From DATHTS01 sp041940425 (GTDB lineage: Bacteria > Acidobacteriota > Blastocatellia > Pyrinomonadales > Pyrinomonadaceae): DNA of 64,000 nucleotides. A program made the translations under genes and the position numbers. Each line of letters starts with the position of its first letter. Within the stretch, counting starts at the first letter, position 1. Under the pieces are notes generated by a model. It was not told the DNA's origin. It saw nothing but the letters and a program-made list of their open reading frames with translations, and did no database searches. The stretch lies in contig JBGTSF010000004.1 in assembly GCA_041940425.1 (NCBI GenBank), forward strand, positions 61,758-125,757. The letters run 5' to 3'. Below are positions 15,524 to 24,661 of this stretch, one piece after another.

Positions 15524-15560
15524 GAGAGCGTCTAATAGATGATAAAATGTTTTTTTGTCG

Positions 15561-15589
15561 TTGCCCTTAAACTTAATTTCATCTACAAT
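15561..15589 (+). promoter_or_regulatory. Sigma-70-like promoter for ruvAB
   Basis: TTGCCC (15561-15566), 17-nt spacer, TACAAT (15584-15589). The start site would fall at about 15596, inside the palindrome just downstream. Four of six -35 bases and five of six -10 bases match consensus. Confidence 0.6.
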
Positions 15590-15593
15590 TTAT

Positions 15594-15609
15594 GTTTCAC
15601 AGGTGAAAC
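15594..15609. promoter_or_regulatory. Palindrome over the ruvA start site and ribosome-binding site
   Basis: GTTTCACAGGTGAAAC is a 7+2+7 palindrome that covers the predicted transcription start and contains the AGGTG ribosome-binding site, one base before ATG 15611. The position suits a repressor site, perhaps of an SOS-type regulator, or an RNA hairpin. It also resembles the GTGAA-type rex site nearby, although the spacing differs. Confidence 0.5.
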
Positions 15610-15610
15610 A

Positions 15611-16237
15611 ATGATTGCTTATCTTTCAGGTAAATTATTAGAAAAACAGGCGACTGCCGTGATCGTAGATGTCGGCGGCATCGGTTATGAAGTAATGATT
15701 CCGCTCTCGACTTTTTACGATATCGGTGAGGTGGGAAGTGATATTCAACTTAGAATTTATACTCATGTAGTTTTACAACCGGCGACGAATATTCAGCTGT
15801 TCGGTTTCAAGTCCGAACGCGAAAAGCAGCTTTATTTAAAGTTAATTTCAGTCCAAGGAATCGGCGCAAAAAGCGGTATTTCAATGCTTTCGGGAATGAG
15901 CGCGGACGAAATCATCGTCGCCATCCGAACAGACAATCTGGCTCGGCTGACCTCGATTCCCGGTGTCGGCAAAAAAACCGCCGAACGACTCGTGATCGAA
16001 CTGCGCGACAAATTAAACGATCTTTCATCCGGGGCGGTGCAGGAAACTTTGGCGGCGAGCGGACAACAAGCAGTCCCGGCAGATGCGGTTTACGAAGACG
16101 CGCTCTCGGCTTTGACAAATCTCGGTTATCAGCGCAACGCGGCGGAAAAAACTTTGAAACAAGCCGTGCAGGAAGGAACGGAAATGAGCGTTCAAAAATT
16201 GTTAAGAAGAAGTTTGCAGCTTTTGGCAAAAGGATAA
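15611..16237 (+). CDS. ruvA: Holliday junction branch migration complex subunit RuvA
   Basis: DNA-binding subunit that holds the Holliday junction while RuvB drives branch migration. It has 208 residues, starting MIAYLSGKLLEKQ at an ATG with AGGTG upstream; a start 72 nt earlier would translate the promoter. The N-terminal OB domain is followed by two HhH motifs (LISVQGIGAKSGISML and LTSIPGVGKKTAERLVIEL). The C-terminal domain III (DALSALTNLGYQRNAAEKTLKQA) contacts RuvB. It is followed by ruvB after 8 nt. Confidence 0.97.
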   Translation: MIAYLSGKLLEKQATAVIVDVGGIGYEVMIPLSTFYDIGEVGSDIQLRIYTHVVLQPATNIQLFGFKSEREKQLYLKLISVQGIGAKSGISMLSGMSADEIIVAIRTDNLARLTSIPGVGKKTAERLVIELRDKLNDLSSGAVQETLAASGQQAVPADAVYEDALSALTNLGYQRNAAEKTLKQAVQEGTEMSVQKLLRRSLQLLAKG

Positions 16238-16245
16238 TTTTATAA

Positions 16246-17289
16246 ATGACCGGCGATTTCGAAACAATTGATACACGCGATGCGACTGCTTTGGATGAAG
16301 AAAAGCAGTTCGAGCTTTCCCTGCGCCCGACTCATCTCGGCGAATACATCGGGCAGAAAAAAGTAAAAGACAATCTGCGCGTGTTTATGAAAGCCGCACT
16401 CAAGCGCCGAGAAGCGTTAGACCACATACTGCTTTTCGGTCCGCCCGGAGTCGGGAAAACCACGCTTTCAAATATTGTTTCCAATGAAATGGGCGCAAAT
16501 TTAAAATCAACTGCCGGACCGATCATCGAAAAATCTGGCGATCTGGCGGCGATCTTGACGAATCTGGAAGAAGGCGACGTGCTTTTTATTGACGAGATTC
16601 ACCGGATGAGTCCGGCGATCGAGGAAATTCTCTATCCGGCGATGGAAGATTACAATCTCGACATAATGATCGGTCAAGGAACGGCGGCGCGTTCGATAAA
16701 ACTGGAACTTCCGAAATTCACTCTGATCGGTGCGACGACGCGACCGGGACTTATTACCGCACCTTTGCGCGGTCGGTTCGGCATCGTTTTTCATCTGGAT
16801 TTTTACACGGTCGAAGATTTGACGACTATCATTAGGCGTTCGGCGGATATTTTGAAAGTCGAGATCGAAGAAACTGGCGCGAAGGAAATCGCCAAACGTT
16901 CGCGCGGAACTCCGCGCATTGCCAACCGGCTTCTGCGCCGCGTGCGCGATTACGCCGAAGTTGATTACGACGGGCGCGTTACCGAAGAGGTTTCAAAGGA
17001 TGCGCTCAATCGGATGGAAGTTGATGTTTTCGGACTAGACGAAGTTGATAGAAAACTTCTGTTGACGATCATCGAAAAATTCGACGGCGGACCGGTCGGT
17101 CTGGGAACAATTTCGGCTTCGATTCACGAGGAAAAAGATTCGATCGAAGAGATCATCGAACCATACTTGATCCAGATCGGTTTCTTAAACCGCACGCCGC
17201 GCGGACGTCTTGCCACACGGCTCGCTTATCAGCATTTCGGACTCGACGAACTTTTGAAAAATAGCAGCGCGCCGGGATTGTTTGATTAA
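16246..17289 (+). CDS. ruvB: Holliday junction branch migration ATPase RuvB
   Basis: Hexameric AAA+ motor of 347 residues. Walker A is FGPPGVGKTTLSNIV, Walker B is LFIDEIHRM, sensor 1 is in LIGATTRPG, and the C-terminal winged helix includes RTPRGRLATRLAYQHFG. It forms an operon with ruvA; the stop is immediately followed by the ATG of the next gene. Confidence 0.98.
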   Translation: MTGDFETIDTRDATALDEEKQFELSLRPTHLGEYIGQKKVKDNLRVFMKAALKRREALDHILLFGPPGVGKTTLSNIVSNEMGANLKSTAGPIIEKSGDLAAILTNLEEGDVLFIDEIHRMSPAIEEILYPAMEDYNLDIMIGQGTAARSIKLELPKFTLIGATTRPGLITAPLRGRFGIVFHLDFYTVEDLTTIIRRSADILKVEIEETGAKEIAKRSRGTPRIANRLLRRVRDYAEVDYDGRVTEEVSKDALNRMEVDVFGLDEVDRKLLLTIIEKFDGGPVGLGTISASIHEEKDSIEEIIEPYLIQIGFLNRTPRGRLATRLAYQHFGLDELLKNSSAPGLFD

Positions 17290-18123
17290 ATGTATTTTAA
17301 GAATCTTTTAATCGGTGAATTTAATTGGAAACGTCTGATGTCGTCGCTCATTTTAATTCCGCTTTTTGTTTATCTCGGCTTGGGAATTTTGGCATATTTT
17401 TTCGCCGACAGACTGATTTTCCAACCTCAACCAACTCCGATTCCCAAACCTTATCTTTATAGAGAAAAAACTTTAAAACTTACAACGCCAAATGGTGAAA
17501 AAATTTCCGCCTTGTTTTTCAAAAATCCGAATGCCGATTTCACGATTCTTTTCAGTCACGGAAATGCCGAAGATATTTTCGTTTCCGATTGGTTTTTTGA
17601 AGACTTGAGTGGCGCGGGCTTTAATGTTTTCGCCTACGATTATCGCGGCTACGGCACGAGCGAGGGAAAGCCTACCGAAACGAATGCTTACGAAGACGCG
17701 GAAACCGCTTATGATTATCTGACCAATGAGCTGAAAATCCCGCCCGAAAAAATCATGCTTCACGGTCGTTCGCTCGGCGCGGCGGTTTCGATTGATCTGG
17801 CTTCCAGAAAAAACTGCGGCGGTTTGATCGCCGAAAGTCCTTTCGTTTCGGCATTTCGTGTTTTAACTAGCTACAAACTCTATCCGTTCGATAAGTTCGA
17901 GAACCTGTATAAGATCGAAAAAGTAAAATGTCCGGTGCTTTTTATTCATGGAAAAAAAGACGAGGTAATTCCCTTTTGGCACTCGGAAGTTTTATACTCA
18001 AAAGCCAACGAACCGAAATATTTCTATGCGATTGATGAAGCGAACCATAATGACGTTTCTCTGATCGCCGGAAAAAACTATTTACAGCGAATCAAAGATT
18101 TTGCCGATAATCTGCCGGAATAA
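17290..18123 (+). CDS. Membrane-anchored alpha/beta hydrolase
   Basis: This 277-residue protein has an N-terminal membrane helix (LILIPLFVYLGLGILAYFF) and an alpha/beta hydrolase domain. Seen are the oxyanion strand ILFSHGNAEDI, AYDYRGYGTSEG, the nucleophile elbow HGRSLGAA (Ser in GRSLG), the Asp region FIHGKKDEVIPF, and the His in DEANHNDV. This resembles the BEM46/YqkD-type hydrolases. It begins at the base after the ruvB stop and is probably co-transcribed, with no evident functional link. Substrate unknown. Confidence 0.88.
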   Translation: MYFKNLLIGEFNWKRLMSSLILIPLFVYLGLGILAYFFADRLIFQPQPTPIPKPYLYREKTLKLTTPNGEKISALFFKNPNADFTILFSHGNAEDIFVSDWFFEDLSGAGFNVFAYDYRGYGTSEGKPTETNAYEDAETAYDYLTNELKIPPEKIMLHGRSLGAAVSIDLASRKNCGGLIAESPFVSAFRVLTSYKLYPFDKFENLYKIEKVKCPVLFIHGKKDEVIPFWHSEVLYSKANEPKYFYAIDEANHNDVSLIAGKNYLQRIKDFADNLPE

Positions 18124-18198
18124 AATTCAAATTCAAGCCGGAAATGACATCACTTTATTTTTTGTCTAAAATAATGGAAACAAAGTGTTTTTTTAACG

Positions 18199-19245
18199 AT
18201 GGCAGAATCCGAAAATATTTTCGTCAAAAACGCCGGCTCGCAGGTCAAAAAAAATCCGGCGGTCAGCATAATCATTCCGAATTACAATACGGCTGAATTT
18301 ATCGGCGAAACGCTCGATTCTGTTCTCGCGCAGTCCTTCACCGATTACGAGATCATCGTTATCAACGACGCCGCGCCCGACTCGCAAGAATTGAAAAAGG
18401 TTCTTGAAAGCTATCTGGAAAAAATAATTTTTATTGACAAGTTTACAAATGAAGGCACATCGGCGACGAGAAATTTCGCTTCAAAACACGCGCTCGGCGA
18501 ATATCTTTGTTTTCTCGATGCCGACGATATCTGGCATCCGACCTTTCTCGAAGAACTTTTAGAATTTTTAAATAAAAATAATTTCGATATGGTCTATGCC
18601 GACACGGAGATGTTCGGTGTCGGTTATCGCGCGGGCGAGAGTTTTATGAATTACAATCCGCCGCAGGGCGAGATTTCGCGGCGGACTTTGATCGAGGGAA
18701 AATGCATTATTCTGCCGTCGGGCAGTTTGATAAAAAGATCGGAATTTGAAAAAGCGGGCGGTTTTGACGCGAACGTCAGACGGACGGAAGATTTCGATCT
18801 CTGGATGCGGATGATCTTTCAAGGCACGCGGATCGGCTATCTTCGCAAAATTCTTTTCAAATTCCGCATCCGACCGGGCAGCGGCTCGGGCGACAGCCTG
18901 CAAAGAATCGAACGCTGTATGCTCATCTGGCAAATTTTGCAGAAAAAACTTCCATTCACAGAAGAAGAAAACCGGATCGTCAACCGCAATATCGAACTCG
19001 AACGCGCCGCGCTTTTACGGGCGCAGGGAAGGATTTTTATCAACGAGCGAAATTGGAACGAAGCCAAAAAAGTTTTTCGGCAAGCCCGGAAAAAAGCCGT
19101 CGAACTCGATTTGCCTCTGAAACATCGTTTAAAAATGTCCGCCGTTATTTTCCTTTTGAATTTCTCTCCCGAAATTTTATTGAAGGTTTTCAGAAATTTT
19201 CGCTCGGAAGAGATCGAACATATGCCTTCACAAACCGCCAACTGA
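18199..19245 (+). CDS. Family 2 glycosyltransferase
   Basis: GT-A-fold glycosyltransferase of 348 residues. The GT2 pattern is at residues about 22-120: VSIIIPNYNTAEFIGETLDSV, YEIIVINDAAPDS, GTSATRNFA, and the metal-binding LDADDIWHP. A second motif region is RRTEDFDLWMRM. The C-terminus is helical and basic with a hydrophobic patch. It likely transfers a sugar to a surface polysaccharide or a lipid. It is followed after 12 nt by a secreted pectate-lyase-like protein. Confidence 0.9.
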   Translation: MAESENIFVKNAGSQVKKNPAVSIIIPNYNTAEFIGETLDSVLAQSFTDYEIIVINDAAPDSQELKKVLESYLEKIIFIDKFTNEGTSATRNFASKHALGEYLCFLDADDIWHPTFLEELLEFLNKNNFDMVYADTEMFGVGYRAGESFMNYNPPQGEISRRTLIEGKCIILPSGSLIKRSEFEKAGGFDANVRRTEDFDLWMRMIFQGTRIGYLRKILFKFRIRPGSGSGDSLQRIERCMLIWQILQKKLPFTEEENRIVNRNIELERAALLRAQGRIFINERNWNEAKKVFRQARKKAVELDLPLKHRLKMSAVIFLLNFSPEILLKVFRNFRSEEIEHMPSQTAN

Positions 19246-19257
19246 GGAATCTTTTTT

Positions 19258-20961
19258 ATGAATTTTAATTTCAAATCAGCTCAAACCGTCGTTTTCACAT
19301 TTTTTCTGATTTCGCTTTTTTCGTTTCCGGCATTTTCGCAAAATAAATTCGAGGGCTACAACATCGTCCTCGACGCGCCGAAAAATCACAAGAGCGCGAC
19401 CTGCGCTCTGCGCTATGTGCCGCCGACCACAGAAATCACGATCGCCGATCTGAATCCGGCAACGCCGACGAATATTAAGCCCTGCGCCGGTTCGACATCG
19501 AAAGTCAGACAGGACGGTTTGACGGCGACGATGCAAGCCAGCCCGACCGATTACAAATGGTGTTTTACCGGCGAAGACAAGCGTTACCGCATCAGTTATC
19601 AAGGCGACAGTTTTTCCGGCAGACAGGTTTTCGATTGGATCGCCACGCCGCCGGAAAAGGAACTCGGTTTTTATAACGTCAAAGACTTCGGAGCGGTCGG
19701 CGACGGCAAAACTGACGACACGATTGCCATCCAAAGCGCGCTCGCTTTTATCGGCACGCGCGGCGGCGGCGTTTTGCGGTTTCCCGAAGGCGATTATCTG
19801 GTCGGCGGCGTTCCCAATTACAAAGGTCTGGTTGTCCCGTCCGCAACGACGATCGAAGGCGCGGGCGGTCTGCACACGGATGCTTCGGTCAATAATGTCG
19901 TCAAGAAAAATATCTCACGAATCACTTTGACCGGAACAAACCGACCGATTTTCCTGATCGGCGAATGCGTCGAAAAACTCGTCTTTAAGGACATCGAACT
20001 TTATGCTCTAAGCAACGAGAACACCTACGGCATCGAAGCCGCCGGCGCGTATAATTCGACGCAGGACGTTTATATCGAGCGAGTCAGTTTTTCAAAATTC
20101 TTTCGCGGAATCTACGCTTACGGACTTCCTCAGACCAACCGGCAATGGCAGTTCGATTATATAAAAGTCAATCATTCGCGTTTTATTTTTAACCGCGATG
20201 CCGGAATTTACTGCGATTCGAACAATTCCGATTGGAAGGTCGAGGGTTCGTTGTTTATCAATCCGAAATTCGAGCCGGGACAAAACGCCGATTCGATGAA
20301 TTTCGTGCGCGTTTCCGCATTGCTTGTGCAAGACACATTCGGCGGCGGATTTCACCACGCATACGGCGGGACATTTTTGAAAACACTTGACGGCGGTTCG
20401 ATCACTTTTGTCGGCGTTCAGACCGAACAGATGACCAACACTTTTATTTTTAATGAAGAAAAACATCCGCAAGCCGGAAATTATACTTATCCGATCACTT
20501 TTATCAATTCGTTTCTCGGTCCGCCAATCATCTTCAACGGTCGGCGCACGTTCGTTTCGGTCGGCAGCGCGTACAATCCGAAAACGTTTAAGGCGGACGA
20601 ACTTGTCAGGGTTTACTCGATGGGCGACAGATGGTGTTACGACGGCTGGATCTGGGGCTGTCGGGACGGCGGAACGGAACGCTTTGCGGATCAGAAACTC
20701 TTTGACAACGCGACCGTCGTTTATATGACCGGACAGCCCGCCGAAGGAAATTCCCCCGGAATTCCGACGATCTTCGGAACGGACGTGCAGTTTAACACGC
20801 CCGTTCAGATGCCTTCGTTACAGCTAAACCAACTGCCGCGCGAAAAACCGAACGGTTCGATGGTTTACTGCTCGAACTGCCGCCGCAACACAACGCCGTG
20901 TCAGGCAGGCGGCGGCGGCGCGCCCGCGATGATGGTCGCCAATCAATGGAGTTGTCTTTAA
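19258..20961 (+). CDS. Secreted pectate-lyase-superfamily (right-handed beta-helix) protein
   Basis: This is an exported 567-residue protein with a signal peptide (TVVFTFFLISLFSFPAFSQ). Residues about 140-180 show the Pectate_lyase_3 start: FYNVKDFGAVGDGKTDDTIAIQ and GGGVLRFPEGDYLVGG. Beta-helix-like repeats follow. The C-terminus has four clustered Cys (CSNC, CRR...TPCQ). Such proteins bind or cut polysaccharides; a catalytic centre is not evident, so hydrolase, lyase or epimerase activity cannot be chosen. It lies next to a glycosyltransferase. Confidence 0.82.
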   Translation: MNFNFKSAQTVVFTFFLISLFSFPAFSQNKFEGYNIVLDAPKNHKSATCALRYVPPTTEITIADLNPATPTNIKPCAGSTSKVRQDGLTATMQASPTDYKWCFTGEDKRYRISYQGDSFSGRQVFDWIATPPEKELGFYNVKDFGAVGDGKTDDTIAIQSALAFIGTRGGGVLRFPEGDYLVGGVPNYKGLVVPSATTIEGAGGLHTDASVNNVVKKNISRITLTGTNRPIFLIGECVEKLVFKDIELYALSNENTYGIEAAGAYNSTQDVYIERVSFSKFFRGIYAYGLPQTNRQWQFDYIKVNHSRFIFNRDAGIYCDSNNSDWKVEGSLFINPKFEPGQNADSMNFVRVSALLVQDTFGGGFHHAYGGTFLKTLDGGSITFVGVQTEQMTNTFIFNEEKHPQAGNYTYPITFINSFLGPPIIFNGRRTFVSVGSAYNPKTFKADELVRVYSMGDRWCYDGWIWGCRDGGTERFADQKLFDNATVVYMTGQPAEGNSPGIPTIFGTDVQFNTPVQMPSLQLNQLPREKPNGSMVYCSNCRRNTTPCQAGGGGAPAMMVANQWSCL

Positions 20962-20994
20962 AGATTTGCGATTTTAGATTTGCGATTTGCGATT
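20962..20994. repeat. TTTGCGA short tandem repeat before mfd
   Basis: About four imperfect AGATTTGCGAT/TTTGCGAT words. It is the same word as at 2329-2361. No inverted partner is seen. Confidence 0.6.
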
Positions 20995-21052
20995 GTCGTT
21001 TACAGTAAACCATCAATCCATTTCGTTTAAATAATCGTTTTCATTTTTAAGT

Positions 21053-24000
21053 ATGAGCGTTTCAGTCGAGGCAAACAGCGAAATCGCGCGTCTTCGCCGG
21101 CAAATTTCCGCCGGCGAAAAAGTAATTTCTTTGAGCGGTCTAACCTCGATTTCCGCCAAAGCTTTTGTTTTGTCAAAACTTCATAACGAATTAAAAAAAC
21201 CTTTTCTAATCGTCGCCGATTCGAACAAAGAGGTAGAAAACTGGGAATGCGATCTCGAATTTTGGATTAATATTTTCAAAACTCAAAACTCAAAACTCAA
21301 AACTCAAAACTCAAAACTTCTAACACTTCCCTCTTTTGAAACCGATATTTATTCGGGCGTTTCGCCGCACGCGGAAACGCTGGAAAAACGCGCCCTTGCT
21401 TTATGGAATCTGGCGCAAAACGAAACGGATTTTTTGATCGTTTCCGCGAAATCGCTGATCACAAAAACCGTTCCGCCGGATGAAATAAAATATCTCGGCG
21501 CGCGTCTCACGCTCGACGAAGATTTTCCGCCCGAAATTTTGATCGAAAAACTCATTGCCTGCGGCTACGTGCGCGAAGAACCGATCAAAAACATCGGCGA
21601 ATTCAGCGTGCGTGGCGGCATTCTCGATGTCTGGTCGCCGACCGCCGAAAATCCCGTTCGCATCGAATTTTTCGGCGACACGGTTGATTCGATCCGCGAA
21701 TTTGACCCCGAAACACAGCTTTCCGTCGGGCAGTTGAAAGAAACGACGATCGCGCCGATGCGCGAATTTTCCGCTGTTTCGCAGGATTTTAAAGACTGGG
21801 CGTTTTTCGCGCAAGAAAGATTTGCGGATGAAAAATTTGCCGGAGATTTAAAAGACAGAACGCAGTTTGCCGGCGAGGGCGAGGATTTTTCCGGCTGGGA
21901 ATTTCTTTTTCCGCTTGTTCATGCGAGAAATTCAAGCGTTTTCGATTTTGTAAAAGATGCGGTTTTCGTCATTGACGAACCGCCCATTATCGAGCAGACG
22001 CTTTCGAATTATTATGAATCGGTTGAAAATCACTTTGCCGAAATAACCGAAGCCGGAGAGATCGGACTTGCGCCTCTTGAGCTTTTTTTAAGCGGCGAAC
22101 AATTGCGCGAAAAATTTGCCGACAGACAGCGCGTTGAATTTCGCGCGCTCGGAAAAACCGCCGCCGCAACGGGCGAGAATCTGGAATTTGAAAACGATCC
22201 GGCAAAAATTCAAATTTCAAATTTCAAATTAAAGACCGATTCGAAGCCGCTTTTTCTTTTTCCGACCGCCGAAATCAAATCAGAAATCGAGATTCAATCG
22301 CGTTCGACGCGCAAGTTTCATGGCAATCTTAAAGAGTTTTCAAACAATTTAAAATCTCACGCGCAGAAAACGCAGAGTTTAATTGTCGTAAATTCGCTCG
22401 GAATCGCCGAAAGACTTTCGGAAATTCTCCGCGACTATGAAATCGAAATCCAAATTACAAAATCACTCAGCACTCAGCACTCAGCACTCAGCACTCAAAT
22501 TGCTGTCGGCGATCTATCCGCCGGATTTGAAGTTCCATCTCTCGACTTGAATGTTTACACCGAAACTGACATTTTCGGCGAAACCACACAGCACGAATAT
22601 CAAAAGCCAAAGACCAAAGACCAAAGACCAAAGACCAAACTCGGTGCATTTATTTCCGATTTCCGCGATTTGAAACCCGGCGATTTTGTCGTTCACGTTG
22701 ATCATGGCATCGGAAAGTTCGAAGGCTTGGAGACGATTGCGGCGCAGGGCGTCGAGCGGGAATTTATGCTTCTCGTCTATGCCGACAGCGCGAAACTTTT
22801 TGTGCCGGTTGAAAGGTTGGATTTGGTTTCGCGTTACGGTTCGAGCGAAGGCGCACAGCCGGCGATTGACCGGCTCGGCGGACTCGGCTGGCAGAAAACA
22901 AAGGCGAAGGCGAAACGCGCGATGCGAGATATGGCGGACGAGCTTTTACGGCTTTATGCCGAAAGAAAGCTCGTTCAGGGTTTCGCGTTTTCGGCTGACG
23001 CACCGTGGCAGAAAGAATTCGAAGACGCGTTTCCCTATCAGCTGACGACCGATCAAGCAGGCGCGATCGTAGATGTCAAAGCCGATATGGAAGTAGCGAC
23101 TCCGATGGATCGTTTAATAATCGGCGATGTCGGCTACGGCAAAACCGAAGTTGCGATGCGCGCCGCCTTTAAAGCCGTAATGGACGGCAAACAGGTCGCC
23201 ATTCTGACTCCGACGACGATTCTCGCCTACCAGCATTTTGAAACTTTCAAACAACGTTTCGCCGCCTTTCCCGTTTCGATCGAACTGCTTTCGCGTTTTC
23301 GTTCAAAATCGGAACAAAAATCGGTCGTCGAACAGGCGGAAAAAGGCGAGGTTGATATTCTGATCGGGACGCACCGCGTTTTGTCGAATGATGTCAAACT
23401 GCCGAAACTCGGTCTGGTCGTCGTTGACGAAGAACAAAGATTCGGCGTCGCGCATAAGGAAAAACTGAAACATCTGAAGAAAAAAGTTGATGTTCTGACG
23501 TTGAGCGCGACTCCGATCCCTCGCACTCTGAATATGTCTCTGCTCGGTATGCGCGATATGTCGGTTATCGAAACGCCGCCGCGCGACCGTCTGGCGATCA
23601 ATACGCAGGTCGTACAATTCAGCGAAGGCGTAATAAAATCTGCGATAGAATTGGAACTCGCCAGAAACGGACAGGTTTTCTTTATACACAACCGCGTCGA
23701 AACCATCGAAGCGATAGCCGCGCTCGTCAAAAAGATCGTTCCGCAGGCGCGGATCGCCGTCGGTCACGGGCAGATGAACGAAAAGGCGATGGAACAGACG
23801 ATGCTCGATTTTGTGGATTATAAATACGACGTTCTTGTCGCCACGACGATCATCGAAAACGGCATTGACATTCCAAGAGCAAACACGATCATCATTAATC
23901 GCGCCGACAATTACGGACTTTCACAACTTTACCAACTGCGCGGTCGCGTCGGACGTTCAAACCGCCGCGCCTACGCATATCTTTTGATCCCGTCGGAATT

Positions 24001-24658
24001 GGAATTAACACCGATTGCGCGTCGGCGGTTGAGCGCGATTCGTGAATTTTCCGATCTCGGCGCGGGTTTCCGCATCGCGGCTCTCGATCTGGAACTGCGA
24101 GGCGCGGGAAACATCCTTGGCGGTCAGCAGTCGGGACATCTCGACGCGCTCGGTTTCGATCTTTATACAAAAATGCTCGAACGCACGATTGCCGAAATTC
24201 GCGGCGACGAGATCGAAGACGAAATCGGCGTTTCGATAAACCTCGGCGTTGACGTTTCGATCCCGCAGGAATATATTTCGGAGACTTCACAGCGTCTAAG
24301 GACTTATAAACGCATTTCTTCAGCCGATTCCGAAGAAGTTTTGCGCCGCATCTACACGGAAATCGCCGACCGTTACGGGCGCATTCCCGAATCGGTCGAA
24401 AATCTTTTCGAATACGCGCGGCTAAGAAAACTAGCAGAAGAAATGCGGATCATTTCGATTGACAAAACTTCGGACGGTTTGGCGATCAAGTTTGACGAAA
24501 AGGCGCGTGTCGCGCCGGAAAAACTGATGGATTTGATTAACACAAACGAAGGCTCGAATTTTTCGCCGAACGGCATTTTGCGCGTTCCAGCCGATATAGA
24601 AAACATCATCGAAACCGCGCGAAAAGTTCTGGAAAGGATTAATTTTTCCGGTTTATAA
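21053..24658 (+). CDS. mfd: Transcription-repair coupling factor Mfd
   Basis: ATP-dependent translocase of 1201 residues that removes stalled RNA polymerase and recruits UvrA. It has an N-terminal UvrB-like module and an RNA-polymerase-binding domain (DFVVHVDHGIGKFEGL, near 543). The helicase core carries IIGDVGYGKTEVAMRA (Walker A), VVDEEQRFGV and TLSATPIPRTLNMSL, with LRGRVGRSNRRAYAYLL in motif VI. A C-terminal domain follows. Three segments are translated heptamer repeats: about residues 77-89 (KTQNSKLKTQNSK), 472-483 (STQHSALSTQ) and 515-530 (KPKTKDQRPKTK). They account for much of the extra length against the usual 1150 and fall in likely linkers. Confidence 0.97.
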   Translation: MSVSVEANSEIARLRRQISAGEKVISLSGLTSISAKAFVLSKLHNELKKPFLIVADSNKEVENWECDLEFWINIFKTQNSKLKTQNSKLLTLPSFETDIYSGVSPHAETLEKRALALWNLAQNETDFLIVSAKSLITKTVPPDEIKYLGARLTLDEDFPPEILIEKLIACGYVREEPIKNIGEFSVRGGILDVWSPTAENPVRIEFFGDTVDSIREFDPETQLSVGQLKETTIAPMREFSAVSQDFKDWAFFAQERFADEKFAGDLKDRTQFAGEGEDFSGWEFLFPLVHARNSSVFDFVKDAVFVIDEPPIIEQTLSNYYESVENHFAEITEAGEIGLAPLELFLSGEQLREKFADRQRVEFRALGKTAAATGENLEFENDPAKIQISNFKLKTDSKPLFLFPTAEIKSEIEIQSRSTRKFHGNLKEFSNNLKSHAQKTQSLIVVNSLGIAERLSEILRDYEIEIQITKSLSTQHSALSTQIAVGDLSAGFEVPSLDLNVYTETDIFGETTQHEYQKPKTKDQRPKTKLGAFISDFRDLKPGDFVVHVDHGIGKFEGLETIAAQGVEREFMLLVYADSAKLFVPVERLDLVSRYGSSEGAQPAIDRLGGLGWQKTKAKAKRAMRDMADELLRLYAERKLVQGFAFSADAPWQKEFEDAFPYQLTTDQAGAIVDVKADMEVATPMDRLIIGDVGYGKTEVAMRAAFKAVMDGKQVAILTPTTILAYQHFETFKQRFAAFPVSIELLSRFRSKSEQKSVVEQAEKGEVDILIGTHRVLSNDVKLPKLGLVVVDEEQRFGVAHKEKLKHLKKKVDVLTLSATPIPRTLNMSLLGMRDMSVIETPPRDRLAINTQVVQFSEGVIKSAIELELARNGQVFFIHNRVETIEAIAALVKKIVPQARIAVGHGQMNEKAMEQTMLDFVDYKYDVLVATTIIENGIDIPRANTIIINRADNYGLSQLYQLRGRVGRSNRRAYAYLLIPSELELTPIARRRLSAIREFSDLGAGFRIAALDLELRGAGNILGGQQSGHLDALGFDLYTKMLERTIAEIRGDEIEDEIGVSINLGVDVSIPQEYISETSQRLRTYKRISSADSEEVLRRIYTEIADRYGRIPESVENLFEYARLRKLAEEMRIISIDKTSDGLAIKFDEKARVAPEKLMDLINTNEGSNFSPNGILRVPADIENIIETARKVLERINFSGL
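21282..21318 (+). repeat. In-frame AAAACTC heptamer array within mfd
   Basis: About five tandem copies of AAAACTC inside the mfd coding region. Because 7 is coprime to 3, three copies (21 nt) encode a 7-residue period, read here as KTQNSKL twice. The frame stays open. Confidence 0.9.
22466..22499 (+). repeat. In-frame CACTCAG heptamer array within mfd
   Basis: Four to five copies of CACTCAG in mfd encode SLSTQHSALSTQ. The same DNA word forms the intergenic repeat at 9654-9724 and another in-gene array at 11371-11403. Confidence 0.9.
22596..22640 (+). repeat. In-frame CAAAGAC heptamer array within mfd
   Basis: Five or so copies of CAAAGAC/CCAAAGA in mfd encode KPKTKDQRPKTK, just upstream of the polymerase-binding domain. 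The same word forms repeats at 27.6, 43.4 and 47.1 kb. Confidence 0.9.
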
Positions 24659-24661
24659 AAA

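Noticed and set aside
15539..15610. Earlier start for ruvA at 15539
   Set aside because: It would translate the promoter and palindrome; the ATG at 15611 has AGGTG upstream and gives the normal RuvA N-terminus.
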